Shown here: in pieces, positions 24,068 to 36,206 of the stretch
How positions within the stretch are numbered: the stretch's first letter is position 1
Layout: each line of letters starts with the position of its first letter
Origin: Coprinus comatus
Lineage: Eukaryota; Basidiomycota; Agaricomycetes; Agaricales; Agaricaceae
DNA: 64,000 nt
NCBI GenBank assembly: GCA_034638255.1
Contig: JAWPGT010000014.1
Coordinates: 62,001 to 126,000 of the forward strand
Reading direction: 5' to 3'
Translations under genes and position numbers: made by a program
The notes under the pieces: model-generated
Databases searched by the model: none
Told to the model about the DNA's origin: nothing
Seen by the model: only the letters and a program-made list of their open reading frames with translations

Positions 24068-24653
24068 ATGTTCGTTGCTTTCTTTCTTGCGTTTCTTCCT
24101 CTTCTTTCATTAGCGCAGCTCACCCGGACAGTGGCAGGACCGTAGGTACTCTACTAGCCTTTTGTAATTATCCTAATAGTGTTTAGTGCCGGTAATTCTG
24201 TTGTAGTCGTAATCTCAACGAATCCTGCAGGACAGACCATCACACAGACCATGTAAGATTCCGCCTAACTGATTTATACATATATGTATTCAACACACTC
24301 CCAGCTCAACAGTCCAAGCCACTGCAACTACTCCCCCTGTGGTTAATGTACCAGATCCCGCACGAGGACCTGTAGGACAGCCTGACCAGACAAACCCAGC
24401 TGGGGGCATCACACCGTTTATCTACACGACCTCTATCAATGGGGTGAGAACAGTACTGTCGGACAACTTTACGCCCACAAACGCGCAAACGGTATCGGTT
24501 ACTCCCACGGGGACAGGGACGGTGTGGAGCTACGACGATTGGGTGAACAGATATGGGACAGGGCAGGGTGGGGGAGGGAGCAACGGGTGTAGGGGGGTGG
24601 GTGTAGGTGGGTGGATGGTGTTGGTAGGAATAGTAATTATAATTAATTCGTAG
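24068..24653 (+). CDS. Small secreted, probably GPI-anchored protein
   Basis: Three exons: 24068-24141, 24187-24252 and 24305-24653 (162 aa). The signal peptide is MFVAFFLAFLPLLSLAQ. The mature part is Thr/Val-rich with a Pro-rich segment, then YDDWVNRYG. A Gly/Ser stretch (GGGGSNGC) before a C-terminal hydrophobic tail (GWMVLVGIVIII) fits a GPI-attachment signal. Such small cell-surface proteins are common in fungi; function unknown. Confidence 0.65.
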
Positions 24654-24693
24654 TACTAGAATAGTTCCCACGGCTTCTCTGTTGACCTTGTAC

Positions 24694-27265
24694 ATGATGT
24701 CAGATCTGTGTGCAATTGCTTTTCTGGTGGAGGCCTCTCTTGCACTGTCCTGCGAATGGAAGCGGCTATTCCAAGACTATGTCCTCCAGCTCCTCCACCG
24801 CTCTCCAAAGGTACCTTTCTGAACAACAACAAATCACTTCGTCTCATCGTTCCACCAGGCTCGCCTTGCTTTTGTCACATACGGCACCGCAGACACCATC
24901 CCTTCTCCCATTGTCCGTAAAATATACTTCACAGATTCACACCACGTTCTTCAGGACATAAAAGACGACAGCACAAGGCTTGGAATAGGCCAGACTGACT
25001 CTGGCGGCACAAAAGGAATGGCCGCACTCGAAGGCTTTGCCACAGTCCTTGATGTATTGCTTTCTTCCATCCTCTACGCGTCCTCCTGCCTTATTATTCA
25101 ACACAGATGTTTGATATGCTAAGAACACTGTCAAAGGATCCGGAGTGTCGCCTCATCCATATTGCCGCCTCCTCCCCTGATGACGCCCTCCATCCCATGT
25201 GCAACACCTCAACCCTCCTCGACTCTTTAACCTGGGACTCTCTACCAACAGAACTAAAAAAAGTGAGCCAACCTCCCTCCCCTCAGTCCCCAGCGCTCAT
25301 CTCTATCACCCAGCGTAATGTTCAATTAAGCGGAATCAACATCGTGGCTGGTCTCCCCCGCTTCCCAGATCTCTATACCCAAGTACGATCAGGCTTACAC
25401 ACCACTTGCCCAAATACTTAGTATTCCTGCAAGGCAGCAACTGCAAACCCCACCCCACCCTGGTTTCATGTCAAGCCATCTCATCTCGTCTTCATAAACG
25501 GATTTGCTGCTCAGGCCAAACCAACAGGTCTGACTTTTTGTTCATCATTCACATACGTTACTAACAAAGACCAGCCACGAAGCGCACAGGCGATGCAACC
25601 GTCGATAGTCCGTCTGAACCAAAACGTGCAAAAATTGCCCCGACACCAACCACTGCTGAAAACACACCCGCCACCATTTCAAAACAAAGTCCTACAAATC
25701 CTCCAGCATATATTGTTGCCCCCGCCCCTTCCTCTTCCTCTTCCATTCCAAATGTACCTTCAAACTCAACCATCAATCCTACCAATCCACTGTCCAACCC
25801 CAATTCCAATCCAGCTCCCAATAACAATAACAATTCGAACGCCAACGCCAATACGAATTCAAGTACAAATACAAATGCCGCTCAGATACCAAACCAAGTT
25901 TTCATGCAGAAAGTGATGTTGTTACTTGAGAAGCGCAAACAAATGGAACAAGCTCTCAAACAAGGAATACAACAAAAACAAGTTGCTGCTGCACAAGGAA
26001 ATAGCGATTTGGCTGCCAGAATTGATGCCGAATTGAATATAAGGAAAGAACAGTTTGTGAAACTAAACGCATTTATCACCCAACAGCAAGCTATATGGTC
26101 AAAGACACAGGCAGCAAACCAGCAGCAACAAAATATACCACAACCAATGACGGCTTCGGGCATATCGGGAAACGTTCGGCCATCCGGTGCGATGGGAATA
26201 TCACCCAACAAAGAAGGCCAGACCAGCAATCCCACAAACCAACCTTCAACATCACAACCTGCCCAATTTGGACGTCCCGGTGGCAATGGAGCCATGCCCA
26301 ATACACAAAACCCCATGAAAGCTGTGAATCCAGGACCTATGCCCTTGGGAGTTGCGGCACAAATGCAAAAGCTCATTGAATCGAATAACTTGAGGCAAAT
26401 GCCTATGGGAGGCAACGTCGCCGCCAATGTTTCTGTACCAACCATAGCCGGGATGCAACCTACAGAAGATAGAAAGCCCAATGTCCCAGTGCAGCAGAGA
26501 CCGCCCAATATGCAAAATGTAGGCCCACCACAATCCGTACCAGTTTGGGAGGGTGTATTATGTTGGAATGGAACAGGTTCAGACGGAAACAAGAAAGAAA
26601 TTCGCACAGGAGTGTCTGCAAGCTCTGCGAATGCGGTGAATAGGTATGTATATTATTCGTCCTTGCATCAGCATTTGACTAATATAATCTTCAGTCGTTC
26701 TGATACATGGCCAACCACACTGACATTGATGCCTGCGCCAACAAACGCCGTTCCAATAAACGACCTCCAAGAATGGATTAAACGGTCTAAACCAATACTT
26801 TGTACTTTCAAGGCCAAAACGGCTGAAGATGAAGCTGATTATCGAATGCTTGTGCAGATAATGTCGACCAAGGGCATGGTAAGCCCCCTATCGCTCCCCG
26901 AGAGTAAACCGTACCGATCTTTTTGATTATCCAGTATGCAACTGCTTCGTGGACTTTGCCTCACGGTGTCATGGAAAAGAATGTACTTATTTTCCCCATC
27001 AATGGAATGGGTCTATGTGGTGCATTTTTCCCTCTTACTGGAATTCCTGATTTGCCCAAGGCTGTTTCCGTAAACCGGCCGCAAGTCGTAGATCAACGTC
27101 CACAAATTCCTCCAGCATTGCTCGCACAGCTAGCTCAGTTACCTCCTGAGCAACGTCCAGCCGCAATGAACGCTATCCGACAAAGAATGGCATCCGGAGA
27201 TTTTGTTAATCTCATGAAGCAACGCCAGCAGCAGCAGCAGCAACAGCAACAGCAGCAACAGCGGC

Positions 27266-27302
<37 letters not shown>

Positions 27303-27570
27303 GAACCTGCAAATGGGAAATCAATTTGGTCTCAGTCCCGCACTTGCCCAACAAATGGCTGGGATGGGGAACAATGCCAATCTCATGAACATGATGGGAG
27401 GAATGATGGCGAACACCGGTGCAAATTCTATGGGAGGGATGGGAAACCCAATGCTTGCAAATATGGCGCGCGCGAACAATGATAACACAAATACGATGGA
27501 TATGAACTACGATGTATTACAATCTTTCCTACAACGGAAGAATCCTGATGGAAGTAACCCTATGGGTTGA
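24694..27570 (+). CDS. MED25: Mediator subunit 25 (VWA and ACID/PTOV domains)
   Basis: Eight exons: 24694-24810, 24859-25053, 25107-25262, 25314-25382, 25422-25527, 25575-26643, 26695-26878 and 26935-27570 (843 aa). The Med25 VWA domain covers residues 1-210 (AIAFLVEASLALSCEWKRLF, FVTYGTADT, DSGGTKGMAALEGFA, RLIHIAASSPDD). A Pro/Asn-rich linker and a coiled coil (VMLLLEKRKQMEQALKQG) follow. The ACID/PTOV-like domain spans about 430-630 (VWEGVLCWNGTG, TLTLMPAPTN, YATASWTLPHG). It ends with a Gln tract and a Met/Asn/Gly-rich tail. MED25 links transcription activators to Mediator and RNA polymerase II in the nucleus. The start could be the next Met (24697). Confidence 0.87.
27226..27303 (+). repeat. 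CAG/CAA polyglutamine tract in MED25
   Basis: Twenty-six codons, all CAG or CAA except one CGG, giving Gln12-Arg-Gln13. The CAA half is a pure 13-codon-scale run and may vary in length between strains. Gln tracts are typical of Mediator subunits. Confidence 0.9.
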
Positions 27571-27633
27571 AAGTGTATCTATTCACGCTGCTTAGCATGT
27601 AATATTATAATATACGGCGTTCATAAAGAAAGT

Positions 27634-28540
27634 TCAATGTTGCGGGGCGCTGAAGTTGCCATCCATGCCTTGGATTTTTGGATGATCAGCAATGTTTGCT
27701 TGAGCTTCATAGACAGTTATCACTGGATTATTCTTTCGCTGAAGCCAGACAGGTAAGAAAAGATAATGAAATGTCATGTGGATATACCTCAGTCCAGTGT
27801 CCCAAGAAACCAAGATAGTATATCTGGATGGTATCGGCTCCCTGGGATGCGGGGAAGAATAATGTTATAGATGAGACGTTTGAGAATTTTGCTGTTCTAA
27901 AGAGCAAAGCCTCTCAGAATAGACGTTTAATGAGAGAAGTTGTGATATAACGAACTTGACTGCATATTCCCCGACTTCTCTACCTTGAGCGATGTCAAAG
28001 TCTTGAGTAGACGTCTTGTCCTCAATGTCGTCAAAGTCAAGATTTTCCTGGTTTGCGAACTACAAAAGGCACCTAAGAAACTTGTATTTGCCTAATAAAA
28101 AACGGGTTATTGGCATACAAGTTGCACCTTCCGAGGGGTTTGATCTCCCGGTCCAGTTTTCAGAAGAATAGAACGTAATTTCACTGAACCTGTAAAAGGT
28201 ACTCGGATGATCCTAGAAATATGCAATGTAATTAGTACCTGGTGTGATGTGTAGAGCAAAGTATCATACATTTGATCATCCGCATCTGATTCGAGAGACT
28301 AACTCTATATAAGTAATACAAATTCTATCAACAATTGTTTAGTATTAGCCACACCTGAGATTCATCGAGGCGTTTGTGCCATGGTTTAATGATTACATGA
28401 CCAGAACCATTGGCGTTCAGGGCAACAACATTTTCCCGATCGATATGGTTGTAAAGGCTGTCCTGTGGTCCTAGATCACTGGTTTCATGGTCGTGGTCAT
28501 GATCATGGTGTTCATCATGGCAATGGCTATGGTCAGGCAT
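27634..28540 (-). CDS. PITH-domain protein (PITHD1 homologue)
   Basis: Starts MPDHSHCHDEHHDHDHDHE, a His/Asp-rich leader typical of PITHD1. The PITH (DUF1000) domain follows: SLYNHIDRENVVALNANGSG, the exon-spanning DADDQMIIRVPFTGSVKLRS, LFANQENLDFDDIEDKTSTQ, and the C-terminal IQIYYLGFLGHWTERKNNPV then VITVYEAQANIADH. At least four introns are visible (first at 28354 on the minus strand). PITH domains bind the 26S proteasome in TXNL1; PITHD1 is proposed to do the same. The His-rich leader might bind metal. Confidence 0.88.
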
Positions 28541-28975
28541 GATTACAGACTATAGAGTTGGAGACTTGAGCTTGAAGTAATACAGTGTGACGTAATATAC
28601 GGCATTGGCCGGTATAAGGGGGAGCAATTTTTTCACGGTTCTGGAGTTGGAAGCAACTCTTTTCTTCTTCCATCGTTCAGGTGAGCAGTGCGTTTGGACT
28701 TGCATTGCACATGATGCTTTTTTCGTAATTTGCGTTCGATAAACATCAGTCCTACTCCAAAGGGGCCACCCGCCAGTGCGTCCTGGGGTTGGTGGAATGA
28801 GACAACTGTTACACTTCTGACTATTCCTCCTTTCTATTTCTTTCTTTTTTTTTTATTACTGACATATCTAATTGCTATCTTCTCTAGTTTGGATTGTCGG
28901 TAGTGAAGAAGAGTAAATAGACGCTGATGTTGTAGACACATTACCTAAACACTGACCAACTCATCTTGCATTCTC
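28541..28975. promoter_or_regulatory. Divergent promoter region, PITHD1 / UBX gene
   Basis: 435 bp between two divergently transcribed genes. It has pyrimidine-rich tracts near 28805-28855 that could lie just above the UBX transcription start. No repeat or RNA gene recognised. Confidence 0.45.
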
Positions 28976-29982
28976 ATGTCTGAACAACCACAACCATCTC
29001 CTTCTACTTCTCCCCAACCCGAAGTACCAGAGTCACAAGAGACTCTATCTACCCCTGACTTCAAGGTCTACAAACCAACAAACATCTCCTCTAATCTTCC
29101 ACGTTGGTACCCATTACCATTGACCAAAATGTCTTTGGTAACCACCCATTCATGATTCACATTGTAGCCCCCTTGCCCGATGAATACTTTCAACCATCGT
29201 CGTCTGATCTCAAGGCAGCCCAGGCAATGTTAAGTGCCCGTACACAAGCTCTTGTAAATGCACCGCTACAACTTCGACAAGCGAGAGAAACAGCAGAGAA
29301 AGCCAAGCGAGAACGATGGCCATTTGTACGTCCTCCAATGAAACCTATTGACATTACTAATTCTTGCAACCTCAGACTAGAATTCGAGTCAGATTCCCTG
29401 ATCGTACCCAGCTCGAGAAGGTCTTCCCCTCCTCAGACAAGATCAAATCAGTATATGCGTTTGTTAGGGAATTACTACGAGACGATGTTAAGCCAATCAA
29501 GTTTATCCTCTGTAAGTTTTATTGTCCTCTTTCCAACAGTATAATAACATTCTCTCGTAGATCAATCGCCTCCCAAGCGCGATCTCAAAGTATCCGACCC
29601 CAAGGTTAAGATGCTTAGTCTTGCTGAACTACAACTAGCACCTTCTTCTATCTTACTACTCAGATTCGAGGATGAGAGTTTAAATCGTAGGTGTTCCCTT
29701 ACTCTTCATTTGCTATTTGGTTTTACATGCTCTCTAGACGTCACCGTCACCGCTCCTCTTCAAGCAGAAATCCTGGCTCAGGCTGTAGACTTGCCAATAC
29801 CTCCGGTGTCTGGAGATACCAAGGACGCAGCACCAACGCAGCACCAGACAATCACCAGTGGTGCCAAAACTCTCCTGTCCAATACAGAAAAGAAGATACC
29901 CAAATGGCTTAAACTAGGGAGTGAGTATCTAGTCTCCACATACTCAAGATTCGACCATTGATGACATCCTATAGAGAAATAA
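28976..29982 (+). CDS. UBX-domain protein (TUG/ASPSCR1-like)
   Basis: Six exons: 28976-29102, 29168-29325, 29376-29511, 29561-29686, 29738-29920 and 29975-29982 (245 aa). The segment LPDEYFQPSSSDLKAAQAML precedes the UBX domain RIRVRFPDRTQLEKVFPSSD, KIKSVYAFVRELL, KFILYQSPPKRDL and SILLLRFEDESLN. It ends KWLKLGKK. The TUG-type ubiquitin-like N-terminus is absent; the protein equals the C-terminal half of animal TUG. UBX domains bind Cdc48/p97. The first intron has a weak donor (GTTGGT). An alternative end, reading LGNSTIDDIL, would stop at 29969. Confidence 0.82.
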
Positions 29983-30035
29983 ATCTTCCGTTAACATTAT
30001 AACATTAGCACCATATGTATACTATTATCTCCATG

Positions 30036-31563
30036 TCAATAGATTGGGAAATTACCATCTATCTCTTTAGACCATGCCCTCAAACCCCCAATGACATCGT
30101 ATATGTTGCTACTATCCGGACGAAGGCTATGTAGTGCGTCCGCAGCAATTTGGGAGTCATTACCTAAACGACAAATAACATACGTAGGAGTCTTTGTATC
30201 TTGAGGGAGGTATGGTTCCGGATTCGCAAGTAATTCAGACAATGGCACATCTACTCGGACGTTAGTGGGAGCGAATGGGACACAAATATGCCGACCTACT
30301 CTTTGAATCGGGCAAATGACAGATACCAAATTCTGTAAGGGGGCGGACGTCAATCAAATTGATAGTTTGTTCCCTCGACTCCAACGCAGAGTTTAGGTCC
30401 TGAATTGTCAGTTGGGGAGATTACTGTTGAAGAACCCTTTGGTATCTTACCGTGACTTTTACCCTTCGTTCGTTACCCAACAGGCCGAGCTGCACCCAGT
30501 CTGGTCGTGGGCCGCCACACATCTGTACATAGTCCGTTTGTTCAATGCAATCCAAACTAAATTCCTTCGTCCCGCAAGCGATGCAATTATTTCTTCGAGA
30601 ACGAAGTTTAACAGAGCGGAACGGGGGAGACCCAAGCGCAGAAAAAATTAACATAGACGGTCGCTTGTCTGTATAAAATTTATAATGTATAAGTACTGAG
30701 GAAAGAGAAATATCTATGGAATTGGGAGTACTTGCCATGCAGACCCACTATTAGTTTTATTGTTTCTAGAGCCTGTAGATTTCCTATAACACCTGTCACC
30801 GCCCCTAGAATACCAGTTTCTTCACAGCTTCCTGACATTTCTTGTGATGGTGGCTTAGGAAACAGACATCGATAACATGGTCCATCGGATCCCAGGTTAT
30901 ATATGCACAGTTGACCATCAAATTTTTGTGCTGCACCACTGACGAGAGGTTTACCAAGTACTACTGCGGCATCGGAGAGAAGGTAGCGACTGGGTGCGTT
31001 ATCAGTGCAATCCAGGATTATGTCGTATGGTTTGAGAATTGATATCGCATTTTGTGATGTAAGGCGTTCGGTTACTATATCCACCTTAAGAGAGGAGTTT
31101 ATTCTAGAAAAGAGTTTCAGGAAAAAATATCTGTTGATGACGATATTGTGTACTTCTTGATTGAGTTTGCTGCAGATTGGGCTTTCTCTGAACCAACGGA
31201 GTCTTCAGAGTGTAGAATTTGTCGCTGGAGATTCGAGAGTTCAATACAATCATCATCAACGATACCGATTCTTCCTAAGTTGTATGAGACTTTAGTATAT
31301 GATTATTAGGATGAACATACCGACACCTGCTGCAGCGATGTATTGTAAAGCGGGGCAGCCCAAACCACCAGCACCGACGATTATGACGGAGCTTGAACGT
31401 AATTTTACTTGACCTGTGTTTTATTTCAATTTCAGTGAGATACAGCAATGCATTGCTAAGGAATGTGCCAACCAGTCAGACCGATGCCGTCCAAGATCAT
31501 TTGACGGCCATAGCGTTGATAGTCCAGTAGAGGTAATGATACACCTGATGCTAAAGACGTCAT
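30036..31563 (-). CDS. UBA4: UBA4/MOCS3: E1-like adenylyl- and sulfurtransferase
   Basis: Activates the ubiquitin-like protein Urm1 (and possibly MOCS2A) for tRNA wobble-uridine thiolation and protein urmylation in the cytosol. The N-terminal ThiF/E1 domain has [11 protein letters not shown], the nucleotide loop [28 protein letters not shown] and [12 protein letters not shown] zinc site is formed by CYRC and CIAC. The C-terminal rhodanese domain has [19 protein letters not shown] and the active-site cysteine in [11 protein letters not shown]. The end is GNFPIY. Exon 1 is 31563-31473. One intron (30669-30735) is of the GC-AG type. APC10 starts 67 bp away on the other strand. Confidence 0.92.
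30669..30735 (-). other. GC-AG intron in UBA4
   Basis: Donor GCAAGT follows ...GTCTGCATG; acceptor is TTATACAG. Splicing joins phase 1 to phase 1 to give [17 protein letters not shown] donor two codons downstream gives the wrong frame. Confidence 0.7.
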
Positions 31564-31630
31564 GGTAAGAAAGAGAAATTAATTGAGATAATGATTAATT
31601 GACTTATGTAAATCTTGTCCACCGACCCCC
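31564..31630. promoter_or_regulatory. 67-bp divergent promoter, UBA4 / APC10
   Basis: Only 67 bp lie between the UBA4 ATG (minus) and the APC10 ATG (plus). It is AT-rich (GATAATGATTAATTGAC). Both promoters must share this space or extend into the partner gene. Confidence 0.65.
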
Positions 31631-32538
31631 ATGTCCAATCAACTACCAAAAGAACACGCTCAGGCCCAAGCAAGTTCGAAAAACCCAGGTTCACCTTCTA
31701 TATAGCTACATCATCGACTCTGGAAATCTGATATCTTATCACATTCAGTCCCAACACAGAAACGACCACTTTCACAAACCTGGAGAGATATATCCAATCA
31801 AGGCAAATGGTCTGTATCTTCCTACAAGTTTGGATTTGGAGCGGAATGCCTTCGAGATGGAGATCCGGAAACATTCTGGCAGTAAGCCAAATGAAATATA
31901 CCCCTCATACAATGCATCTACCAACTTTACATGTTACAGTTCAGATGGACCACAACCTCATTTCATAACTATTGAGTTTCCCCGCAAAGTTGCCATTCAG
32001 GTATAATTGTTGATTTTGTTGCTTCCACTCCGATACATTTCATTGAAATAATATTTTGTGTGCACAGAAGATTAGTATTTACCTCAGTTATCTTCAAGAT
32101 GACTCATACACCCCAGCCACGTTGGCGGTTCGTGCAGGAACAGGACAAAGCGACCTACAGGATGTCAGAGTGATCAGTTTAGACAAGCCAGACGGTTGGA
32201 TCACTTTTGATGTCTCTGCTGAACCAAATGAAGACAATGATGGACTGTGCGTCAAAAATTAAATAACTTGTGAAGTAAATCCTACTGATTATTATTGTAT
32301 TGTCTTTTAGAAACACAGTGTACGCATACATTGTGCAGGTAATCATTCTAGCGAATCATATGAGCGGTAAGGATACTCATGTTCGAGGCCTACGCATCCT
32401 TGGTCCCATAGAGTCGGTTATTCCCATACTACTGGAGAATTGGCATACTGAGAAAGCTATTGCAGGGATCAAGCAAGAGATGATGATCCGTTCCCATTTG
32501 AAAGTCCAGCATACAAACGTTACGAGGTGATTCGATGA
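31631..32538 (+). CDS. APC10: Anaphase-promoting complex subunit 10 (DOC domain)
   Basis: Six exons: 31631-31688, 31749-31881, 31940-32000, 32068-32246, 32311-32412 and 32466-32538 (201 aa). The DOC domain reads KWSVSSYKFGFGAECLRDGD, FWHSDGPQPHFITIEFP, ISIYLSYLQDDSYTPATLAV and GWITFDVS through GLRILGPIE. The last intron (weak donor GTCGGT) must be removed to reach the end FPFESPAYKRYEVIR. That Ile-Arg (IR) tail docks on Cdc27 of the APC/C in known homologues. Unspliced reading would instead run to 32530 without the IR tail. APC10 helps bind D-box substrates for ubiquitination in mitosis. Confidence 0.9.
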
Positions 32539-32651
32539 AAGAAATGTTAAGCAGGCTTGGGCCAATTGCGTACACGGTGTACATAAATATGGACTAATCA
32601 AACATCATAAATACGAAATACAGAAGGCTGATATATGTATGATTTGATCTA

Positions 32652-35600
32652 TTATGTCGTGGAATTATATCTATATTGCGCGTCAAAATAGGCGGGTTGG
32701 TTGAGAGATGAAGAAGGTCCAGGCATGGAGTCTTGTGGAATATCCCTTCTGGAATTGAAGGTATGCTGTGCGCCATTATGATATTGAGACGCAAAATCAC
32801 CGACAGTTGTTGGGGTGGCAATACTCCAGGTTGCTTGCGATGAAATCTGTTCCAGGAACCTTAGCAAAAGAGTTGGGTTGGCCATAAAAAACTCACTGGT
32901 CTATAGTTGGAACCGGATCGAGTGTCGTTGTATGGAGACGGGGCTGGCTGTGGAATAGGGTGGTGTCCAAAGCCTTCCCTATGTGATGGATATGCCTTGA
33001 CATTAGGGTCAAAGTTGCCTTCCCTGGGTTGATAATGACTGAATGCAAGTGTAGGTTGCGCATTGTATGGGTGGATCAGGGTATGGGGCTGGGTTGCCGG
33101 ATGTTCTGAGGTTGAGACGGGCATATTGCCGTATGGGTGTCTGTAATGGGAGTAATGTCCATTGGCAGCATGATAGAGGGTTGATAGTGTGGTAGAAGGA
33201 TGGTTAGAAATCGTGCTTTCAGTGTAACCTCGCGACATGAACTGTTGAAATTGATTCTGATGATTCTGATTGAGATGTCCTGAGTGTGGTTGACTGAGCG
33301 AAGCCCTCTGGGTGGTGTCAAAATTCCTCCCAGATACCTCAGAACTTGAAAACATTCGAGCTCGGCATTTTTGACAAATGAATTCAACGACATCCCAATT
33401 GCGTTTTGTACGATGAGCGCGTTCGTCGGCTTGGTCGTGGCAGGCTATATGTTGCCACCTCAGACACTTGCCACATGACATCATTGGCGTACTATCATCC
33501 TACAAATAATGTCAGACTGAAAAAGGTCACCATCTTCGTTTACTTACAATGTTAATGCCTCTTCGCTGACATATTTCACAGTCGACTTCCCAATCACCGG
33601 ACTTCATCCCATGAGAGGGACTTCCGTTCGTCTTTGTAGTCGAGTGATATCCGTAGTCCTGGGTTTTCCCACTCTGGCGATGACGAGAGCCCTCATTGTG
33701 TTGCTGATTTTCAGGGGTACTCGAACTTTCATCTTCGCTGGATATTGCCATATGAGCGGAGTGTTAAATGAGATATTAAGTACATACACAAGCTCTGTCT
33801 GTCGTCGCAGTTCTCTGGCCTCGCGTTCCTTTCTCCTCTGGTCACGGGCACGTTCGCGTCGCAAGCGCTCTTCCTCCTCCCTCTGTTGTCTCGCTTCCAA
33901 TCTTCGCGTTCGGCTCATTTTTTCTTCTTCCTCTGCCTTTCGCTGAGCTGCGAGACGCGCCTCTTCCCTTTCACTTTCTCTTACGGCCAATCGAGAGGAT
34001 CGTTTGCGATGAACTATAGCATCTTCCAATCGTTGCTTCCTTTCGATCTCCTGCGTTTGAAAGGACAGTAAGGAATCGGGTGTTGTCATAAGTTACTACT
34101 CGCTGACCTTTAAACTGGAAACAATGTCGGGGACAATTTCGGAGGTTAAATGTTTATACAACGCTCTTTCTAGATAATGTGTTGCCTTTGCAAAACGGTC
34201 AGCTATATGTTCCCATTCGTCGAGCGTGACGCAAATCTGAGAAAGGGTGAGTATATAAATACTTTTCTCTCCTTATTATCTGTCACTTACGGTTTCCCAT
34301 TCATTGAAACCTTCTGATGACAGGCTCTCGGTTTGTTCGTCTCCAGACACAGTCCCATTGAAAATTATTGTAGTTGTGGTGTGTTCGACATTGGACTTTT
34401 GAGCAGAACCCGTGTCGTCAGAGTCATCTGATAATTCTGTCAGATCGCTGATACTACCTTCGATATTAGCTTCTTGCTGTGATTGTCCATCATCGCTGTC
34501 GTGGTCCGAAACATATTCTGAGTCAGATTTGTTGTCCAACCATTCATCAGGCGTGGCTTGCCATTCATCGGTTTGCGTGCCTCTTAAACGAGCACTAACA
34601 CGAGTACCTAACGGCCGCGAGATAGTCGTAGCGGTGCCTCGAGCTTTTCTATTAGATGTTCTAGTGTTTTGTAGTTTTGCATGCCGATTAAGTTCCGCAA
34701 GTGCTTTTGCCTGTTCATCCAATTTCCGTTTAGCTTTGAGTTTCGCGGCTCTCCCTTGTCTGTCATTCTTAGAGACATTTGCAGATAGTTGAGGCACAGG
34801 TTTTATTCTCGGCCTCTTAACATTTTTCTTTGCTTCAGCGACTGGTCGATTTTCAGATACTCGTTTACGTTTCAAGATTTTTGGGGGCTTAGGAGGAGTT
34901 CGTTGAATCCATAGACGATCACCTGAGTTGAGCAGATAATCAGAGAAAGTATCATTTTCAAGTACAAGTTACATACCACCAATTAGCCAATATGCATTCC
35001 TTTTGCTATCCCAACCAATGGGTTCGTGGCGCTGAATATAAAATGAACTGGAGTTGACTTAAAATAATGTATGTATCTTTACTTACCCATGTTGCAAGTT
35101 CGTCATCTGACTTCATCAATGTTCGCAATCGTGAGGGATTTTGGAACTGCCAGTCTCCAAGGAAATGCAGACAGTCAAGTTTAACAAGCATTGAAAGGTC
35201 GAACCAGTCGATAGGAGCCTTTTGCCCAGGTGCATCTTGTTGAAGTTCTACTTCTTGCGTACTACCCCGAGAGAAAGATGAAATTGTAGAGGAGCGTTGG
35301 CCATCAAGGTTTTTTTCACGTTGGACAATACTGTCATTTTGTTGTACAGTTTCCTGCCTAATGTCAGAACAGCGCTTATTGTGATTAAAATTTTTGTTAC
35401 CTCTTCCACATCCTCTGTTTCCAATTCGTGAATAGTCTGTGGAGAAGTATTGCGAGAAGTTAATGTATTGTATTCCTTTGATGGTTCCGGCCCGAGGGGA
35501 TTCGCGGAAGGGTCTCGTTTCATAAACTGTTTGCGAAGGGCAAGCTGCCAATTGTCTAAACTGCAATGATAGTTTGGTCATACTTTAATAAGAATTTGGG

Positions 35601-35956
35601 ATTGGGACGTACGAGATCTTTCGGTCATATGTGAGAGTATACAACAATCGCTGTATGATTCGTGGAATGACCTTCCTAGTACCAAGAACTAGGTCATTCT
35701 CAATATCCTGTCACAATATATAAATATCAAGTGGAATGAATCATAACACATAACATACGGTAACACTGACGTCGCTCATATTGAGCAAGGGCGAAAAAGT
35801 ATCCATGAACTGACTGAAAGCAGCCCATTTCCATTGTGAGCGAAGTATAACGAGGTCATTGTTGGAAGAGGTTGGAAGAGGGAGAGATATCGGTTGCTCA
35901 GGGGTTGGTTGAAGGGAGGAGTTGGCAATTGATGTGCGCCGGGAGCGGCGAGGCAT
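32652..35956 (-). CDS. CECR2/RSF1-like chromatin remodelling factor with a DDT-type region and PHD finger
   Basis: Multi-exon minus-strand gene. The N-terminus MPRRSRRTSIANSSLQPTPE leads into a DDT/WHIM-like region: WAAFSQFMDTFSPLL, IDWFDLSMLVKLDCLHFLGD, then HEPIGWDSKRNAYWLIGGDR and LWIQR. The GWD...YWL...DRLW pattern is typical of CECR2, RSF1 and related ISWI-complex subunits. A basic/acidic linker and a long charged helix (EIERKQRLEDAIVHRKRS onwards) follow. A C4HC3 PHD finger (CEICQRRG, CGKCLRWQHIAC, FICQKC) lies before a Gln/His/Pro-rich tail ending YRYNSTT. The likely role is nucleosome remodelling and histone-tail binding. All introns checked join in frame. It converges with APC10; stops are 113 bp apart. 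Confidence 0.78.
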
Positions 35957-36206
35957 CGGAGGCTTCCAAGTGTTAGTCTTTCAAGAAAGAGAAAAAAATC
36001 ACGCTTGGTTGTTGTCGCGCGTGTTTTCAAGGGTGAGAATTTTGTCCTTTGAAATATATTCTTCTTCAACGAGGTGGGATATCGCAAAGACGAGAGAATT
36101 GAGAACTGAGGAGGTGGTCTATGTTTACCGAGTATAACATATACAACGCTGAACCTCAAACAACTTTTGCTGATGTAAGCATCATGTTTATTACGTAAAT
36201 CATTCC

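Noticed and set aside
25593..25916. 107-codon plus-strand open frame in MED25
   Set aside because: It is a shadow frame of the Pro/Asn-rich MED25 linker, whose own frame continues through flanking exons.
29921..29969. Alternative UBX protein end LGNSTIDDIL
   Set aside because: Possible, but the acceptor CCTATAG giving LGKK fits the common end of these proteins better; recorded as an alternative.
32466..32530. APC10 ending at 32530 without the IR tail
   Set aside because: Splicing 32413-32465 gives the conserved end KRYEVIR with the Ile-Arg tail; the unspliced end matches nothing in the family.
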